Part shown: positions 37,813 through 47,056 of the stretch, one piece after another
Numbering within the stretch: the stretch's first letter is position 1
How the letters are laid out: each line of letters starts with the position of its first letter
From: JAUXJB01 sp965226855
GTDB taxonomy: Bacteria > Myxococcota_A > UBA9160 > SZUA-336
Length of the DNA stretch: 64,000 nucleotides
Direction of reading: 5' to 3'
NCBI GenBank assembly: GCA_965226855.1
Contig: CBDDEE010000016.1
Coordinates: 1 to 64,000 of the forward strand
Program-made: the position numbers and the translations under genes
Notes under the pieces: generated by a model
The model's database searches: none
Told to the model about the DNA's origin: nothing
The model's input: the letters and a program-made list of their open reading frames with translations, nothing else

Positions 37813-38538
37813 ATGCAGGCGGGAGTCGTCATCCAGGCGCGTATGGGCTCGTTCCGTTTTCCGGGGAAATCGCTCCGCGATCTGGCTGGTCTTCCGCTCC
37901 TGCACCAGCTCGTGACACGGCTGGAGCGCGTGGACGACCTGGCCGAGGTCATCGTCGCGACCTCGGACCAGCCGGCCGATGACGCGATCGTGCAGTACTG
38001 CTCGGCTCACCACTTCCCCTGCTTTCGCGGCGCGGAGTCGGACGTGCTCGACCGATACGCAGCGACGGCGGAGGCCCACGCTCTCGACGTCGTGATACGT
38101 GCCTGCGGAGACTCCCCCCTCACCGACCCGGAGGGAATCCGCGCGGTGTGGCAGCGGTTTCGCGAGAGCGGCGCGGGCTTCGTCCACAACCGCCACCCCG
38201 CGGGATGGCCGATCGGAATGGCCGTGGACTTGATGACGCGCGACGTGCTCGCCGAAGCGAGCAAGCGCGCCGGAAACGTCTACGAGCGCGAGCACGTCGT
38301 CCCCTATTTGGCCGGGCATCCGGAGCTCTTTCCGACTCAGTGCGTGAGCGCCCCCGCTTCCCTGCGACGGCCGGGCTTCGACCTCTCCGTCGACTACCCG
38401 GAGGATCTCGAGCGGCTCCAGCGGATCTATCGCTACTTCGGACGCGCGGGCGGACCAGAGACGACCACCGACCTGATCGCCTATCTAGATGCGCACCCTG
38501 AGCTCGCACGGCGCGCGACCTCGCGAGAGGCAAAATGA
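37813..38538 (+). CDS. SpsF-like nucleotidyltransferase (CMP-sugar synthetase-related)
   Basis: 241 residues from ATG 37813. GT-A-like nucleotidyltransferase fold with GVVIQARMGSFRFPGKSL (substrate loop), VIVATSDQPADDAIVQYC, RACGDSPLTDPEGI and FDLSVDYPEDLERL. SpsF proteins are relatives of CMP-KDO and CMP-NeuAc synthetases, so this is the best candidate in the locus for activating the nonulosonic acid. Its stop overlaps the next start as ATGA. Confidence 0.88.
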   Translation: MQAGVVIQARMGSFRFPGKSLRDLAGLPLLHQLVTRLERVDDLAEVIVATSDQPADDAIVQYCSAHHFPCFRGAESDVLDRYAATAEAHALDVVIRACGDSPLTDPEGIRAVWQRFRESGAGFVHNRHPAGWPIGMAVDLMTRDVLAEASKRAGNVYEREHVVPYLAGHPELFPTQCVSAPASLRRPGFDLSVDYPEDLERLQRIYRYFGRAGGPETTTDLIAYLDAHPELARRATSREAK

Positions 38539-39354
38539 GTGCTCGGAGGCCCGCGTACGCGTTTCGGGCCGATGGGAACGCCCACATCGGAATGGGCCAC
38601 CTGTCCATGTGCTTCGCGCTCGCTCGAGCCCTTCGCGACGCATACGGTGCGGAAGCGCACTTCCTCGTGCTCGAGACGAGCCGCGGTAGCGAGCTGCTGC
38701 GCTGGGTCGAGCAAGCGGGGATTCGGATCTGGAGCGTCAGCTCCGAGGTTCCGCACCGTGAGGACTTCGACCTCACGCGCGCAGCTCTCGACGCGATCGG
38801 TCCCGATGCCGTGATCATGGACCTGCTCACTGCCGATCCGAGCGATGCGACTTCTTCGAGGATCGGACGTTCACACGGATCATGGCGCCGTACATACCGC
38901 GCTCATGACCTCGATCAAGGCGTTCCAGCGGCCGCCTGGCCTCGACCGGATCCTCACTTACGAGGTGATCTCGTCGACCGACGTGTATCCGTTGCTCTGG
39001 GATGCCGATGTCGCTGTCACGGCCGCGGGCAACACGCTCTGTGAGCTGGCGTTTCTCGGAACCCCGGGAGTCGTGGTCAGCACGCGTGAGCGACAGGAGG
39101 GGTGTGCCCGTTGGTTCGAGAGCCGGGGAACCATCCAGTACCTGGGCCCCGCATCGGACTTCGATCCGGCTCAGCTCCGAGCGGCCGTTCACGCCTTGCT
39201 CGATTCGGAGTCGAGACGGCGGGCCATGTCCGCAGCCGGCCGCTCGCTGGTTGACGGTCGCGGGGCGGAGCGCTGCGCGTCGCACGGCCTGCTCCGTTCG
39301 TACCGACGACTTACTCGGATATCACGGAGTTCATCGAGCGGAAGCTCGAAGTGA
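38535..39354 (+). pseudogene. SpsG/PseG-like UDP-sugar hydrolase, internally deleted and frameshifted
   Basis: The N-terminal ~97 residues (YAFRADGNAHIGMGHLSMCF, VIMDLL) are a good PseG/SpsG start. Near 38835-38875 the coding frame changes and the sequence resumes with RGSDVHTDHGAVHTAL, DVAVTAAGNTLCELAFLGTPG and GRSLVDGRGAER, the second half of the family. About 85-100 residues expected between the two halves are absent, so this is a deletion plus frame change and not only a base error. A normal copy would remove UDP from a 2,4-diamino sugar before the NeuB step. As written it should be inactive. Confidence 0.78.
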
Positions 39355-39494
39355 TGTCCGTGTTCAAATCCGAGCTGCACGAGCCGCCGCTGCCCCGTTC
39401 TCTCGAGAGCATCCGTGCCCTGGCGCGCTACCGAGGGTCAGCGATCGGAGTCGACTACGCCGAGGCGTTTCAGCTCGTGTTCGAGGCGTTCTGA
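39290..39494 (+). pseudogene. C-terminal fragment of a PIG-L/LmbE-family deacetylase
   Basis: In the frame ending with TGA 39492-39494, about 65 residues read VPTTYSDITEFIERKLEVMS, then FKSELHEPPLPRSLESIRAL and YRGSAIGVDYAEAFQLV, which is the typical C-terminus of PIG-L sugar N-deacetylases from nonulosonic acid loci. The rest of the gene (about 170-200 residues) is missing, and the fragment is joined to the tail of the SpsG remnant. It overlaps that gene in another frame. No start is present. Confidence 0.7.
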
Positions 39495-39495
39495 G

Positions 39496-40008
39496 ATGAG
39501 CTTCGATCCCGAAGTTCTGAACGACGTCGTGTGTGAAGTGCTCGAGCTCTCTGCAGATGAGCTGAAGCCCGGCTTGTCGATGGACGGGTGCGAACGCTGG
39601 GACTCCCTGGGGCATCTGAATCTCGTCCTGGCTCTAGAGGAGGCCTTCGGGGTTCGCTTCCGCACCGACGAAGTCCCCAGCATGGGCGACCTGGCATCGG
39701 TCGAGAAGGTCCTGCATCAGGCGTTCGCGCGCCGGGCCGGGGCGCGAGCGAGACCGCGAAGCCGGCGCTCGAGCCGGGCGTCCGTCCGCGGCCCGCGCGG
39801 CGGGTTGTCGAACCTTCGTCCCCGGCGCAGGTGGCGAGCGTCGCCGAGCAGGTCGGGTTTGCCAGCTTGGCCTCCGACGAGAAGATCGCGCGCTATCGCG
39901 AGCGCGGTGCACAGATCGGACGCGGTGTTGTCCTCGAGCCCGGGAGTCGGATCGTCGCCGTCGAGCTCCGTATCGCGGACGACGTCCGGGTCGGCCGCGA
40001 TACCGTGA
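39496..40008 (+). CDS. Acyl carrier protein (phosphopantetheine domain), frame runs on past the domain
   Basis: The first ~82 residues form an ACP: VVCEVLELSADELKPGLSM, the attachment serine in RWDSLGHLNLVLALEEAFG, and FRTDEVPSMGDLASVEKVL. The expected DSL serine is present. The following ~88 residues, up to the stop at 40008, are Arg/Ser-rich and look out of frame. In the -1 frame the sequence continues as a plausible linker (KPALEPGVRPRPARRVVEP) into the next acyltransferase. It is therefore probably an ACP-acyltransferase fusion broken by a frame change near 39730-39760. The ATG follows the deacetylase stop by one base. Confidence 0.75.
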   Translation: MSFDPEVLNDVVCEVLELSADELKPGLSMDGCERWDSLGHLNLVLALEEAFGVRFRTDEVPSMGDLASVEKVLHQAFARRAGARARPRSRRSSRASVRGPRGGLSNLRPRRRWRASPSRSGLPAWPPTRRSRAIASAVHRSDAVLSSSPGVGSSPSSSVSRTTSGSAAIP

Positions 40009-40864
40009 TTCGCGCACGGAGCCTCGATCTCGGGGAGGGCTGCCGGCTGGGTGCCCACGGCTCGTGGCTCGCAGACACGATCCATGTGGGCGCGGGTTCG
40101 GTTGTCGGGGATCGCGTGATCGTGGACGTCGCGGGACGCGGGCTCACCTCGCGATCGGTTCTAGACATTGGTCGACTCTGCTCTGTCACATCCGAGGTCG
40201 TGCTCAACCTGGCCAACCCGATCACGCTCGAGGACGAGGTCCGCGGTGAGTCCTCGCCGCCATGCTGTTCACGCACAGCTACTGGCAGTCCGTTCTGGAG
40301 GGCTACGAGGCCCAGGTCGGTCCGATTCACGTGGCTCGAAAAGCATGGATCGGCGCGTCAGCGACGGTCCTCCCGGGTAGCACGATCGGTGAGGGCGCCA
40401 TCGTCATGGCGAACTCGTGCGTGAGCGGAGACGTCGGTTTGCGCACGCTCGTTGCCGGCGTCCCCGCGCGCCCGATCCGGAGCGAGCTCGGCAGCGCGCT
40501 CAGCGCCGAAGACCGAGACGTCCGTCTTCGCGAGATCTTGACGGACTTCGTTACGTACCTCGGTGAGCGCGGGTGCACCGTGACACCGGAGAGGGACGCA
40601 GGCACGGTCTGGGCTGTGGAGTTTCCGGACGGCTCGACGGAGCGGATGGTCTACGGGGCTTCCGATTGGGACGCGACGAGCGTCGGCTTCGGGCTCGAAG
40701 AGGTCTCCGGACCGGCGCTCGACCTGGATGCGCTCGTGGCGCGCGGTCCGGACACGCTGCTGAAGGAGGAGCTTCGCAACTTCCTCCGCCGCTACGGGAT
40801 CCGACTAGAGCCCTGGGCGTGGCACTACGACCTTCAGCGCGGGCTCGGGCGCTTCGAGCGATGA
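39747..40864 (+). pseudogene. Left-handed beta-helix (hexapeptide) acyltransferase with a frame break
   Basis: Hexapeptide-repeat turns run from about 39900 (AQIGRGVVLEPGSRI, RIADDVRVGRDTVIRARSL, DTIHVGAGSVVGDRVIVDV) in one frame up to NLANPITLEDEV. At about 40240-40262 the frame changes and the protein continues MLFTHSYWQSVLEGYEAQVG, RKAWIGASATVLPGSTIGEG, the His of LFTHSYW being the usual catalytic type. The C-terminal ~120 residues are a separate alpha/beta domain. With the linked ACP it would move an acyl group onto a sugar. One inserted base would restore the frame. It ends ATGA-overlapping the ATP-grasp gene. Confidence 0.72.
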
Positions 40865-42012
40865 GCTCGTCGGGGCCAGAGACTCGGGAGCCCGAGGCAC
40901 TGATTCTGGTGGGGGCTGGCTTCTTCCAGCGAGCGACCGTGCTAGCGGCTCGCCGCGAGGGATACGTCGCCGTGACCATCGATCGCGACCCGATCGCACC
41001 CGGAGCCCAAGAGGCCGACGTTGCGCTCGTCACCTCGGCGCACGACCCGGACTCCGCTGGAACGGCACTCGACGCCCTCGGTCCCGAGCTTCCGAAGGTC
41101 GCCGGTGTGCTGAGCGCCGGTGCTCGAGGCTGCACATACACGGCAGCTGTACTGGCGCGCAGGTTCGGCACACAGGGCCTCGAGCTCGGGGACGCGCGTG
41201 TGCTCTCGGACAAGGCGCTGCTCCGTCAACGCTTGAGCGAGGCCCGGCTGAATACGCGACCGTTCGAGATCGTCGAGGAGCGAAAGGACGCGGAGCGGCT
41301 GCTGGCCGAAAGGCCCGTCGTGCTCAAGCCCACCACGACCAGCGGCGGCCTGGGTGTCGCACTCGCGAAGGACCTCGGAGACCTCGAGCGGGCCTGGGAG
41401 GCTGCGCGAGCCGCTACGGAGGAGGGGCCGATCCTCGTCGAGGAGTACATCCCCGGTCGTGACGTCGGCGTCGTGGGACTGGGCGACAGCTGCAGCGCGA
41501 CGGTGGTCAGCGTGCTGGATCGCAAGGACGTCCTCGAGAGTGGTTTCGGGCGGCCGGGCCTCTACGAGGCCCCCTCGTCGCTCGATCGCGCCGTTCTCGA
41601 CGAGATCGAGGAGCTCGCAGTTCGCGCCTGCGCAGAGCTCGGCATCCGCGTCGGGCCGTTCTACGCAGAGCTCCGAGTTCCAGACGACGGACCACCGCAG
41701 GTGATCGAGGTGGAGGCGGCTGTGCCCGGATCCTTCATCGGCGAGTATCTCGTGCCGCGATCCACCGGTGCCGACTTTCTGGGCGCGAGTATCCGTGCCG
41801 TTGCCGGCCGCCGCGTGTCAGAGACGTGGCAACCGCGTGAGACCGCCATCTGTCGTTTCATCTACGGCAACGAGACACCCACCGAGCTGACTGACCTGAG
41901 CCTTACGTCGCTGGACGGCGCTCGAGGATCTCCTTCGAAGGCCCTCGTCCTCTCGGGGAAGGAGCCACCGATAGGACGGTTGCTGAGGGCACTGCGTCTG
42001 GACGCGGAGTGA
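40861..42012 (+). CDS. ATP-grasp ligase
   Basis: 383 residues from ATG 40861. A preATP-grasp fold (LILVGAGFFQRATVLAARRE) is followed by VLSDKALLRQRLSEARLNT, the ATP-lysine in RPVVLKPTTTSGGLGVAL, ILVEEYIPGRDVGVVG and the metal-binding AELRVPDDGPPQVIEVEAAV. It ligates a carboxylate to an amine or similar nucleophile. Here the likely acceptor is the amino sugar or carrier-linked group, which is inference. It is immediately followed by the RtcB-like gene (7 nt). Confidence 0.85.
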   Translation: MSSSGPETREPEALILVGAGFFQRATVLAARREGYVAVTIDRDPIAPGAQEADVALVTSAHDPDSAGTALDALGPELPKVAGVLSAGARGCTYTAAVLARRFGTQGLELGDARVLSDKALLRQRLSEARLNTRPFEIVEERKDAERLLAERPVVLKPTTTSGGLGVALAKDLGDLERAWEAARAATEEGPILVEEYIPGRDVGVVGLGDSCSATVVSVLDRKDVLESGFGRPGLYEAPSSLDRAVLDEIEELAVRACAELGIRVGPFYAELRVPDDGPPQVIEVEAAVPGSFIGEYLVPRSTGADFLGASIRAVAGRRVSETWQPRETAICRFIYGNETPTELTDLSLTSLDGARGSPSKALVLSGKEPPIGRLLRALRLDAE

Positions 42013-43163
42013 GAGGTCGATGAACGGGACAAGCTTTCAGAGCGTCGAGCAGAGCGAGGGCGGCGGTTACCGCTATGGCGAGTCCGAGCAGAAGGATCCC
42101 GCACTGCGCCTCTTCCTCGGCGAAGAGCTGCTCCCCGACGAGAGGTGTCTCGAACGTCTCCGACAGATCGCCCGCGTTCCCGAATGTATCTCGCCGATCG
42201 TCGTTCTTCCCGATGTTCACCTCAAGATCAAGAACTTCATCCCGTCCGGCGTGGCGGTTGCGCTTCGCGGTGCCGTATCCCCGTTGCTCCTCGGCCCCCC
42301 CAACGATTCGATGCTGCTCGCCTGCACCGATCTCGACGAGGGTGAGGTGCGGGCGAGCCACCTCGACGCGGTGTTCTCGTCCCTCCTGGAATCCGTCGTG
42401 ATGTTCCGGCGAAGAGACCCAACGGTTTCCGAGGACGCAATCTGGCCCTGGCTGGCTCGCGGAGCGGCCGCGGTCCCCGCCGAGTGGGGCTTCGGTGCGG
42501 CGGACCTCGAGCGGCTGGACGGAGGTGGTGACGCCTTCGCCGGACAGTCGCCGCCGTCGATCGACGAAATCCGAGCGGCGTTCCCGCGCCCGCACGAGCG
42601 CCCGACGGGACTGCCGGAGTTCGTGCCGAGGCACGATGTGGCGGAGGCAGCACGCCGCGGTGCGGGCGTACTCGACGGTGGAAGCCACTTCGTCGAGCTG
42701 GGAGTCATCGACGAAACGCCGCGCAAGGAGTGGTCGGATCGACTCGGCCTCCGCTCGGGCCAGATTGTCGTGGCGCTTCACGCCGGATCGGGCGACGTCG
42801 GCCTGATCGCGCACCAGCACCACCTCCCTCTGGATCGTGAGTCGGTCGAGACTCTGTCGGATCGGAGCCCGCAGGGGGTCGGCTTCCTGCGCGCGTACCT
42901 GTGCGCGTCCAACTTCGGGTTTGTGAATCGGCTCCACCTGCTGTTCCGGGTGCGGGAAGCGCTCGAGCGAGTGTTCGGACGCGGCGTCGGACTGCGCGTG
43001 TTCAGCGACGCTCCGCACGACTCACTGGATGTCTCCTCTCGCGGGGACGATCGACTCTACCTGCACCGGAAGGGTGCGGTTCGGACGCTCTGCGCCAGCC
43101 GCTTTCCCGACGCGCATCCATTCGCACTCTCCGGGCGCCCGTTCTACTTTCCATCCGCCCTAG

Positions 43164-44434
43164 CAGGCTGCGGAGAAAGTGACTGGGTTGGGCGGGACGC
43201 CTCTGACGGGAGGCGTGCCGAGCAGGGAGAGGGATCGCCGTTCCCGGTACGAACCGGTTCGGTGTCGCACGGGTAGATCTTGCGGGATCATGAGCTATGT
43301 CGCCTCCAACAGGTTGCGGATACGGACCAGGTTGTAGGCCGCAGCAGTGAAGGTGAAGACCCAGCCGACCCGATCCGTGCCCCGGTGCCGGGTCTTGCGC
43401 ATCAAGCCCACCGTCTTCATCCAGCCAAACACCTCCTCCACCCGTTTGCGGAAGCGCTGGCTCACCTCGTAGCCCGGGTGTCCTGTGGTCCTTCGATCGA
43501 TCGCGCTTCGGCGGTTCGTCGTGTTCTGTGCCACGTGCGGGGTAACGCTCCAGGCCCGAAGCGCCTGCACAAAGCTCTTGGCGTCGTAGCCCTTGTCTCC
43601 AGCCAGGGTGATCCGGCGAGCGCCCCCCAGACCCAGCACCATCTCGAGAGCCGCTTCGCGCTCCGCATACCCCGACGCCTGAGTGAGCTTCGCCGCCACC
43701 ACCAGGCCGTTGCGGTTCTCCGTCACGACGTGTCCCTGATACGCGAGCCGCGCGCCCTGGCCCTCATCCCCCGCCAGTCGGGCGTCCGGATCCGTCCTCG
43801 ACGCATGCGTCTGGTTGCTCCGCTTCTCGCCCCGGAAGTTGACCGTCGGGTTGCCCGGGTCGTCATCGTCCCTGCGCTTCTCGTCCTTGCGCACGAAGCT
43901 CTTCTGGCTCGCCCACGCCTCGATCAGCGTCCCGTCCACCGTGAAGTGCTCCGATGACACCAACCCCTCCGACTCCGCCTGCGCCAGCACCGCCTCGAAG
44001 AAATGCTGAGCGATCTCGCCCTTCAGCAGCCGTTCCCGATTCTTGGTGAACACCGTCGCGCTGAACACCTCATCGTCCAGCTCCAGGCCCACGAACCAGC
44101 GGTAGAGCAGGTTGTAGTCGATCTGCTCGATCAGCTGGCGCTCGCTCCGGATCGTGTACAGCACCTGCAACAGCAGCGCCCGCAACAGCTGCTCCGGCGG
44201 GACCGACGGTCGGCCGACCCCTTTGGCGTAGATACCATCGAAGCGTCGCGACAGCTGCTCCAGCGCCGCGTCCACCAGTCGCCGGATCGCTCGAAGCGGA
44301 TGGTCCTCGGGAATCCGGGACTCCAGCGATACGTAGCTGAAGATCCCACCCTGGAGCGTCTGCGGTCCTCTCACATCTCCCCCTTGGGGCTTCCCTCAAA
44401 GGTACCCTTCGATGAGGAGTTTTTCAGCAGCCTG
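43164..44434 (-). mobile_element. IS5-family insertion sequence, 1271 bp
   Basis: Ends are inverted repeats: the left begins CAGGCTGCGGAGAAAG and the right (reverse strand) CAGGCTGCTGAAAAAC. The element is flanked on both sides by CTAG (43160-43163 and 44435-44438), a 4-bp target duplication typical of the IS5 subgroup. Removing the element and one CTAG restores the interrupted gene exactly, so the borders are certain. It carries one transposase gene and about 130 bp of non-coding sequence at its left end. Confidence 0.95.
43295..44374 (-). CDS. IS5-family DDE transposase
   Basis: 359 residues from GTG 44374, preceded by a GGGGGAG ribosome binding site. The N-terminal DUF772-type domain has RRFDGIYAKGVGRPSVPPEQ, LYTIRSERQLIEQIDYNLL and RWFVGLELDDEVF. 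The DDE residues are in DGTLIEAWASQKSF, GDKGYDAKSF and RKRVEEVFGWMKTVG. The frame is complete, so the element may still be active. It is oriented against the surrounding glycan genes. Confidence 0.95.
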   Translation of the reverse strand: MRGPQTLQGGIFSYVSLESRIPEDHPLRAIRRLVDAALEQLSRRFDGIYAKGVGRPSVPPEQLLRALLLQVLYTIRSERQLIEQIDYNLLYRWFVGLELDDEVFSATVFTKNRERLLKGEIAQHFFEAVLAQAESEGLVSSEHFTVDGTLIEAWASQKSFVRKDEKRRDDDDPGNPTVNFRGEKRSNQTHASRTDPDARLAGDEGQGARLAYQGHVVTENRNGLVVAAKLTQASGYAEREAALEMVLGLGGARRITLAGDKGYDAKSFVQALRAWSVTPHVAQNTTNRRSAIDRRTTGHPGYEVSQRFRKRVEEVFGWMKTVGLMRKTRHRGTDRVGWVFTFTAAAYNLVRIRNLLEAT

Positions 44435-44759
44435 CTAGGCGGTGCGGCGCTGATCCTGGCGAGCCCGACCGACCATCCCGAGAGCTTCGACACGTGTAGC
44501 CACGGCGTCGGCCGGAGACTGAACCGGGATCAGGCCCTCGAGCACTTCGATTCGGATGCGGTGCTGGACGAGGTCAAAGGCCGTGACGTTCGCCTCTATC
44601 GCTACGGCGTGACGGCCTTCGCCAGCCAGGCGCCGGGCTCGTACAAGGATCTCGACTCTGTCCTCGAAGCCATTACGTCCTGTGGTCTCGCCACTCCCAT
44701 GGCGCGGGTCCGGCCACTTGCGGCCCTCAAAGGATAGAGGAGAGGCGGGGGACTGGAGG

Positions 44760-45152
44760 ATGCGGCTTCATCACATCGGACTCGTCGTCTCCGATCTGGA
44801 GACCCAGATCGAACGGCTGCGCGATTTGCTGGGCGCTGAGCTGCTCGGGGAGACAATGGAGGATCCACTCCAGGGTGTGAAGATCGCATTCGTCTCCACG
44901 GGCGCGGACGTTACGATCGAGCTCCTCCAGCCCACGAGCGATGCGTCGCCGGTGGCGCGCTTCCTCCAGGAAGGAGGTGGCCTCAACCACCTCTGCTACT
45001 CCGTGCCCGACCTGGATGCGGCTCTTGGGGAGCTGCGCGCAAAGGGCTGTCTGGTCGTATCCCCTCCGAAGCCCGCAGTGGCGCTTTCGGGTCGCCGCGT
45101 GTCCTTCCTCTACACGCGCGATCGACAGCTGATCGAGCTGGTCGAGGGTTGA
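44760..45152 (+). CDS. VOC-family protein, methylmalonyl-CoA epimerase-like
   Basis: 130 residues. Two beta-alpha-beta-beta-beta modules: RLHHIGLVVSDLETQIERL with a metal His, and GGLNHLCYSVPDLDAALGEL with a second. It ends DRQLIELVEG, where Glu is the last metal ligand. The sequence resembles methylmalonyl-CoA epimerase, but inside this locus it may act on another carrier-linked substrate next to FkbH. ATG 44760 lies 22 nt after the RtcB-like stop. Confidence 0.8.
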   Translation: MRLHHIGLVVSDLETQIERLRDLLGAELLGETMEDPLQGVKIAFVSTGADVTIELLQPTSDASPVARFLQEGGGLNHLCYSVPDLDAALGELRAKGCLVVSPPKPAVALSGRRVSFLYTRDRQLIELVEG

Positions 45153-45155
45153 GCC

Positions 45156-47048
45156 GTGGACCGGCGCACGATTGAGGCACTTCTCGAGAAAGGGCGAACG
45201 GGTGAGGCGATCGCTCTCCTTCGAACGTGGCTCGAGCAGGAGCCGAGCTCATCGCGGGCTCGAGCGGGCCTCTCGATCCTCGAGTCGGTGTCGACCGAGC
45301 ACCCCAGGCACTTCGTCGACGTCCGACTCGGTCTTCTCTCGACCTTCACCATCGAGCCCCTGGCCGCGCACCTGCGTCTGTGGGGATTTCTGAACCGGCT
45401 TCGGATCGACGTCCATTGCGCGCCGTTCAGCCAGATCGAGAGCCAGCTGCTCGACGGTGGAAGCGAGCTGTGGCGCTTCGATCCGGAGGTGATCGCGATC
45501 GCCTGCGACGGCGCGGACCTCGCCGCTCCCCTGTACGAACGCTACCTGCACCTCGCCGCCAGCGATGGCGTCGAGCCTCTGGTCGTGGAGGCGCTCGCGC
45601 GAACTCGAGGGTGGATGGAGGCCGTCCGCGAGCGATCCAGCGCACCAGTCCTGATTCACGGCTTTGTCCCTCCGATCCACCCGAGTCTGGGCTGCATGGA
45701 CACATCTGTCCGTCCAGGCCAGATCGACACAGTCCACCGGATGAACCGCGAGCTCGCCGATCAGGCGCGAGAGGTTGGCTCGGTGTACGTGATTGACGCA
45801 GCAGGGCTCGCGAGCGAGATCGGGAGCCAGAACTGGAGCGACGTACGGCTCCTGCACCTGGCTTCGATGCGGCTCTCGCAGCTGGCGCTGTCCTGCGTAG
45901 CCAATGCGTACCTCGCGTTCCTCCGACCGCTCACGGGTCTGCAGCGCAAGTGCCTCGTCCTGGATCTCGACGACACTCTCTGGGGCGGAACCGTTGGCGA
46001 GGTCGGATCGTCTGGGGTCCTCCTCTCCACCGAGGCTCCGGGGAGTGCGTACCGCTGCCTCCAGCAGGCGGTTCTCGAGCTCCACGATCGCGGCGTGCTT
46101 CGTGCGCTCAACAGCAAGAACAATCCCCGAGGACGCCTTGGAGGTCATCGAGCGTCACCCAGAGATGATCCTGCGCAGCGGGCACTTCGCAGCAATGCGG
46201 ATCAACTGGCAGGACAAGGCCTCGAATCTCCGGGAGATTGCAGGGGAGCTCAACATCGGGCTGGATCAGATCGTGTTCGTGGACGACAACCCTGCCGAGC
46301 GTGCATGGGTGCGAACGCAGCTGCCGGAGGTTCTGGTGCCTGAACTTCCCGAGGATCCCGCTGGCTACGCATCGGCGCTGCGCAGCATCCGCGACTTCGA
46401 CACGCTGACCTGGTCTCCCGAGGACCGCTCTCGCACCCGGATGATTCGCCAGGAAGTGCGACGCCGGGACCTGCTCTCGGCGTCGCACTTCCCTCGAGGA
46501 GTTCTACGAGAGCCTCGAGATGCGTGCCAGCGTGCTCCCCGGGACGAGCGTGCTAGCCGATCGGATCGCGCAGCTCACGCAGCGTACTAACCAGTTCAAT
46601 CTGACGACGCGTCGCCGATCTTCAGCGGCGATCCGGGAGCTGCTGAGCGACGAGCAGCGGCGTGTCTACGCGCTGAGCCTGGAAGACCGCTTCGGTGCGA
46701 ACGGCGTCGTCGGCGCTGCCATCCTGCGCTGCGAGGCGGTCACGTGGACGATCGAGGACTTTCTCCTGAGCTGTCGCGTCCTGGGGCGGACGGTCGAGCA
46801 AGCGTTTCTCGCGTTTCTCGCGGAGCAAGCACGCCACTCGGGCGCGCGCTTGCTCCGCGGTCTCTATTCGTCGACCCCGAAGAACCGCCTCGCGGCGACG
46901 TTCTACGAGAAGCAGGGCTTCGAACGTGAGACGTCCGACGAGGCGGAGGAAGAGCGTTGGATCCTCGGCCTCGAGGGCGGGGGGCCCCGGGGTTCCGCGT
47001 TGGATCGACCTGCAGGTCCAGGCCCCGGCATCCCTCGAGGCGGGCTGA
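45156..47048 (+). pseudogene. FkbH-like HAD/acyltransferase protein broken by three single-base frame changes
   Basis: FkbH enzymes load a glyceryl group from 1,3-bisphosphoglycerate onto an acyl carrier protein. The pieces are: N-terminal SGNH-like part and HAD motif VLDLDDTLWGGTVGEVG in frame from GTG 45156; then EDALEVIERHPEMIL and VFVDDNPAERAWVR; then RIAQLTQRTNQFNLTTRR and a GNAT-like domain; then the C-terminus VPRWIDLQVQ with stop at 47046-47048. The frame changes fall at C4 (46125-46128), TT (46489-46490) and G6 (46979-46984), each fixed by removing one base. The catalytic Asp is intact, so an intact allele would probably work. Confidence 0.8.
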
Positions 47049-47056
47049 GGCGAGTC

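Larger units (their letters stand above)
42020..44737 (+). pseudogene. Divergent RtcB-like protein gene interrupted by an IS5-family element
   Basis: Coding parts 42020-43163 and 44439-44737, which join in frame when the IS and one CTAG copy are removed (480 residues). RtcB landmarks: VVLPDVH, GGSHFVELG, VVALHAGSGDVG, DAPHDSLDV, LHRKGAVRTL, then after the IS CSHGVGRRLNRDQA (with the guanylylated His) and the end ARVRPLAALKG. The canonical metal motif GxDxxCG is replaced by CTDLDEGEV and PGSMGT by PSALGGAA, so it is an atypical branch. The IS separates the catalytic His and C-terminal Lys from the rest, so the present gene is inactive. Finding an RtcB relative in a glycan locus is unusual. Confidence 0.85.

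Noticed and set aside
44003..44434. Plus-strand ORF extending the second RtcB half leftwards into the IS
   Set aside because: It is antisense to the transposase; only the part from 44439 belongs to the host gene.
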